Assembly: GCA_963750195.1 (NCBI GenBank)
Contig: CAVVPS010000018.1
Location: forward strand, 124,001 to 188,000
Reading direction: 5' to 3'
Source: AP-15 sp963750195
GTDB taxonomy: Bacteria > Pseudomonadota > Alphaproteobacteria > ATCC43930 > CGMCC-115725
Length of the DNA stretch: 64,000 nt
Program-made: the position numbers and the translations under genes
Shown here: positions 61,414-64,000 of the stretch, piece after piece
Layout of the letters: each line of letters begins with the position of its first letter
How positions within the stretch are numbered: the stretch's first letter is position 1
Notes under the pieces: generated by a model
What the model was told of the DNA's origin: nothing
The model's database searches: none
Seen by the model: only the letters and a program-made list of their open reading frames with translations

Positions 61414-62712
61414 TCAGTGGTCAGCCGGCCGCCGCATAATCCAGACGAGGAGGGCGAGACCGGGCAGGCAGGCGGCAGTGCTGAGCAGGAAGAACGGGCT
61501 CCAGCCGAGCGCGTCAGCGAGCGCGCCGCCCGAGGCTGACAAGGTGGTGCGACCGACCGCCGCCAGGGACGACAACAGCGCGTATTGCGTCGCCGTGAAG
61601 GCGATGTTGCACAGGCCGGACAGATAGGCGACGAAGGCTGCCGACCCCATACCCCCGGTCAGATTTTCGACCCCGATGGTCAGCGCCAGAACCGGCACAT
61701 TGTGACCGGCCCAGGCCTGCACCACATACATCAGGTTGGACAGCATCTGCAGTACGCCGCAGACCAAGAGCGCGCGCAGCACTCCGAGCCGCAGCACGAC
61801 GACACCGCCTAGCGCGAGCCCGGCGAGGCTCGCGGCGAAACCATAGATTTTGCCGATATTGGCGACCTCGACCTTGGTGAAGCCGAGCGACACATAAAGC
61901 GGGTTCGACATCGTGGCGGCGAGCGCGTCGCCGAACTTGTAGAGCACGACAAAAGCGAGGATCGCCAAGGCCCCCGGCCGCTTCAGCATATCGCTGAACG
62001 GGGCGAGGACCGCGCGTTCGAGCCAGGCCGCGACCCGGGCGAGAGCCGTGGGCCCCGGTAATGGCTCCAGCGGCCCGACGCCGCCCGGCTCCGGGGTGAA
62101 CCAAACGGTGGCCATGCCGACCAGCATCAGCGCCGCCATCAACCCATAGGAAAAACGCCACCCGCCAAAGCTCGCGGCGTAAAGCGCGCCGGCCGACGCC
62201 GCCAGCATGCCAAAGCGGTAGCCCCATTGCGTCGCAGCGGCCCCGGCGCCCTGCTCCTCGGGGCGCAGCAGCTCGATCCGGTAGGCGTCGATGACGATGT
62301 CCTGGCTCGCCGACAAGAACGCCACCGCGAGGGCGACGAGCGCGGTCAGGCCGGGCGCCGCTCGCGGATCGGCGAAACCGAGCGCCAGGATCGCCAACCC
62401 CAATATCGGCTGGATTGCCAATGCCCAGCCGCGCCGCCGACCCAGTTTCGGGGTAAACAACGGGATCGGCAGCCGATCGATCAGCGGCGACCACAGAAAC
62501 TTGACGCTGTAGGGCACGCCGACCAGCGCGAACAGTCCGATCGCGGTGCGCGAGACGCCGATCTCGGCTAGCCGAAACGACAAGGTTGCAAAGGTCAGGG
62601 CGAGCGGCAATCCGCTCGAAAATCCCATCAGCAGCACGGCAATCAGCCGTGGTTCACGATAGACCCGGAGCGCGGAGAACCACACGAACTCGCCGCCGCA
62701 GTAGCCCCTCAC
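61414..62712 (-). CDS. AmpG-like MFS transporter
   Basis: A 432-residue carrier of twelve spans. VLLMGFSSGLPLALTFATLSFRL and FALVGVPYSVKFLWSPLIDRLP are the AmpG signature (importer of muropeptides for cell-wall recycling), followed by QDIVIDAYRIELLRPEEQGAGAA with the family's conserved Asp-Ala-Tyr. The chain is shorter than E. coli AmpG, as in many alphaproteobacteria. A GC-rich hairpin lies just upstream of the start. The start codon is uncertain by up to 20 residues. Confidence 0.8.
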   Translation of the reverse strand: MRGYCGGEFVWFSALRVYREPRLIAVLLMGFSSGLPLALTFATLSFRLAEIGVSRTAIGLFALVGVPYSVKFLWSPLIDRLPIPLFTPKLGRRRGWALAIQPILGLAILALGFADPRAAPGLTALVALAVAFLSASQDIVIDAYRIELLRPEEQGAGAAATQWGYRFGMLAASAGALYAASFGGWRFSYGLMAALMLVGMATVWFTPEPGGVGPLEPLPGPTALARVAAWLERAVLAPFSDMLKRPGALAILAFVVLYKFGDALAATMSNPLYVSLGFTKVEVANIGKIYGFAASLAGLALGGVVVLRLGVLRALLVCGVLQMLSNLMYVVQAWAGHNVPVLALTIGVENLTGGMGSAAFVAYLSGLCNIAFTATQYALLSSLAAVGRTTLSASGGALADALGWSPFFLLSTAACLPGLALLVWIMRRPADH

Positions 62713-62773
62713 CCCAGCCCTCGCCCCGCAGACGGGGAGAGAGAGGGCCCCGCGCGGCTGGAGGTTGAGGGGT
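62705..62773. repeat. GC-rich inverted repeat between AmpG-like and cyclophilin genes
   Basis: CCCCTCA at the left end pairs with TGAGGGG at the right, with inner arms around CCCCGCAGACGGGG. The same class of repeat as at 41.14 kb (alphaproteobacterial intergenic hairpin). It may stop transcription of the cyclophilin gene. Confidence 0.6.
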
Positions 62774-62814
62774 TGCCGGCAAACGGGCCGTTTTCATCCG
62801 GCAGTCGGGAAAGC

Positions 62815-63360
62815 CTACGGCTTCGCCGGCGCCTTTTGGGCGTCGGCAGCAACCTGCATCTTGATGATCTTGTCGGGGTTTTGCGGCGGCTCGCCCTTTT
62901 TGATCTGGTCGACATACTCCATGCCGGAGACGACGTTGCCCCAGATCGTGTATTTGCCGTCGAGCGAGGGCGCCGGCGCGAACATGATGAAAAACTGGCT
63001 GTCGGCGCTGTTGGGGTCCGAGGTGCGGGCCATCGCCACGGTGCCGCGAACAAACTTCTCGTTCGAAAACTCGGCCTTGAGCGGATGCCCCGACCCGCCG
63101 GTCCCGGTCCCGGTCGGATCGCCGGTCTGGGCCATAAAGCCGTCGATTACCCGATGAAAGACGATCCCGTCATAAAAGCCGCGGCGCACCAACGCCTTGA
63201 TTTGGGCGCAGGTGGCCGGCGCCAGATCGGGCCGCATTTCGATGACGACGCGCCCTGCCGGTACGTCCAGGTAAATCGTGTTTTCGAGATCTGCCGCCAT
63301 CGCCTTGCCTCCGAGAACGAGCGCGGCGATCAGCACGACGAGCCGACCCAACGCTGCCAT
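62815..63360 (-). CDS. Periplasmic cyclophilin-type peptidyl-prolyl isomerase
   Basis: A 181-residue isomerase that speeds Pro isomerisation during folding. A signal peptide (MAALGRLVVLIAALVLGGKAMAA) precedes a cyclophilin core: FYDGIVFHRVIDGFMAQTGDPTGTGTGG holds the catalytic Arg and the conserved FHRVIxGFMxQGD-like phrase, and SQFFIMFAPAPSLDGKYTIWG follows. C-terminal tail is basic. The signal directs it to the periplasm, as in PpiA. Confidence 0.9.
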   Translation of the reverse strand: MAALGRLVVLIAALVLGGKAMAADLENTIYLDVPAGRVVIEMRPDLAPATCAQIKALVRRGFYDGIVFHRVIDGFMAQTGDPTGTGTGGSGHPLKAEFSNEKFVRGTVAMARTSDPNSADSQFFIMFAPAPSLDGKYTIWGNVVSGMEYVDQIKKGEPPQNPDKIIKMQVAADAQKAPAKP

Positions 63361-63425
63361 CTGTCTGATCCTGTCAATCGGGAAGAACGCGACCTTAGCC
63401 GAAGCGCCGGCATCGCGAAAGCGCC

Positions 63426-64000
63426 TCAGGATCGTCGTTCGTACCAGCCGCCGCGGCGAAAGCGGTCGAGATAGCTCGGCAGGACGCCCTCGACCGCGGT
63501 CGGTGCGATGCCGAGGGCGGCAAGGGTGAGAGCGCCAGAGGAAACAACATTGTCACGCTTCAACAGCTCGACCTGGTCGGGCGTCAGCGGCGGGTTCGGC
63601 AGAATCGACATCAGCCTGGCCTGGATCGCGGCCAGCCCGAACGGCAGGTCGATCAGCAATCGCTTGCGCCGAATCTCGCCCAGCACCAGCTCGATCAGCT
63701 CGCGGAATGTATAGACTTTTGGTCCACCGAGCTCATAGGTGCGGCCGGCCGTTGTCGGGTCGTCGAGGCATTTCAACACCGCATCGGCGACGTCGCCGAC
63801 ATAGACCGGCTGGAACCGGGTATGGCCGCCGCCGATCAGCGGCAATACCGGCGAAATGGTCGCCATCGTCGCGAATCGGTTGAAGAAATGGTCCTCCGCC
63901 CCGAACACGACCGACGGGCGCAGGATCGTTACGGTCGGGAACGCGTCGCGCACGGCAGCTTCGCCCGCCGCCTTGGTTCGTGCATAGGCCGAGGAAGAAC
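63426..64000 (-). CDS. NDUFA9-like atypical SDR (partial, runs off the window)
   Basis: The window ends inside the gene; the last 190 residues are present. SSSAYARTKAAGEAAVRDAF carries the YxxxK of the short-chain dehydrogenase fold, followed by VTILRPSVVFGAEDHFFNRF and YELGGPKVYTFRELIELVL. These belong to the complex-I NDUFA9-subunit-like group of NAD(P)-binding proteins, which in alphaproteobacteria are probably quinone-pathway or complex-I-linked. Its nucleotide-binding start lies beyond the window. Confidence 0.88.
   Translation of the reverse strand, partial: SSSAYARTKAAGEAAVRDAFPTVTILRPSVVFGAEDHFFNRFATMATISPVLPLIGGGHTRFQPVYVGDVADAVLKCLDDPTTAGRTYELGGPKVYTFRELIELVLGEIRRKRLLIDLPFGLAAIQARLMSILPNPPLTPDQVELLKRDNVVSSGALTLAALGIAPTAVEGVLPSYLDRFRRGGWYERRS

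Overview
The window is high-GC bacterial DNA from an alphaproteobacterium, probably near the Rhodospirillales or Hyphomicrobiales; I cannot place it closer. The evidence is an alphaproteobacterial SOS box (GTTC-N7-GTTC) in front of dinB, an rph-rdgB pair, ugp-type transport genes, a 3-domain LplT/PlsC/acyl-ligase protein, a TetR-controlled PspA/YiaA unit, and strong GC bias in third codon positions.

Layout. 0.7-9.2 kb: metabolic genes (BtuF-like protein, D-2-hydroxyacid dehydrogenase, Tat-exported amidohydrolase, PPi-type phosphofructokinase, TTC38-like TPR protein, MetE-like protein, decayed luciferase-like oxidoreductase). 9.4-26.5 kb: a mosaic accessory region. It holds an IS110-type transposase tail, SOS-controlled dinB, a TauD-like dioxygenase, a Tn3-type relic (tnpR remnant, res-like site, possible tnpA start), an acyl-CoA ligase fragment, and an 8.7-kb Tc-toxin A-type gene followed 1 nt later by a nucleotidyltransferase gene. 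It continues with a free-standing ClpX-type zinc finger, a ParB-like gene whose ends lie on opposite strands, a broken HTH gene, and a tightly packed row of seven genes for proteins of 63-90 residues. It ends at a tRNA-Pro(GGG). Two diverged direct repeats at 12.46 and 22.72 kb bracket the toxin segment.

26.8-38 kb: small secreted proteins, a VOC protein, a second TTC38-like protein, then a catabolic-looking cluster (two tandem amidases, two NIPSNAP proteins, an LLM-class oxidoreductase, a hydrolase-methyltransferase fusion, an alpha/beta hydrolase). 38-50 kb: MFS and TauE transporters, DUF35 plus thiolase-like protein, a FadJ-like fusion, TetR with three operators facing pspA-like/yiaA, and the Aas-type enzyme. 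50-64 kb: secreted propeller protein with a truncated duplicate, AlkB-like and VOC proteins, BamE-like protein, rph, rdgB, a ugpB/A/E transporter without its ATPase, a SprT/YgjP-type metallopeptidase, an AmpG-like transporter, a periplasmic cyclophilin and a partial NDUFA9-like protein.

Many otherwise well-conserved genes carry single-base frameshifts, nearly all net +1 and mostly an added C or G, densest at 30.7-34.4 kb, while the 8.7-kb toxin gene and the 3.4-kb Aas-type gene have none. Base-calling error, true decay or something stranger cannot be separated from this sequence alone. Such genes are listed as pseudogenes with their full rebuilt extents.
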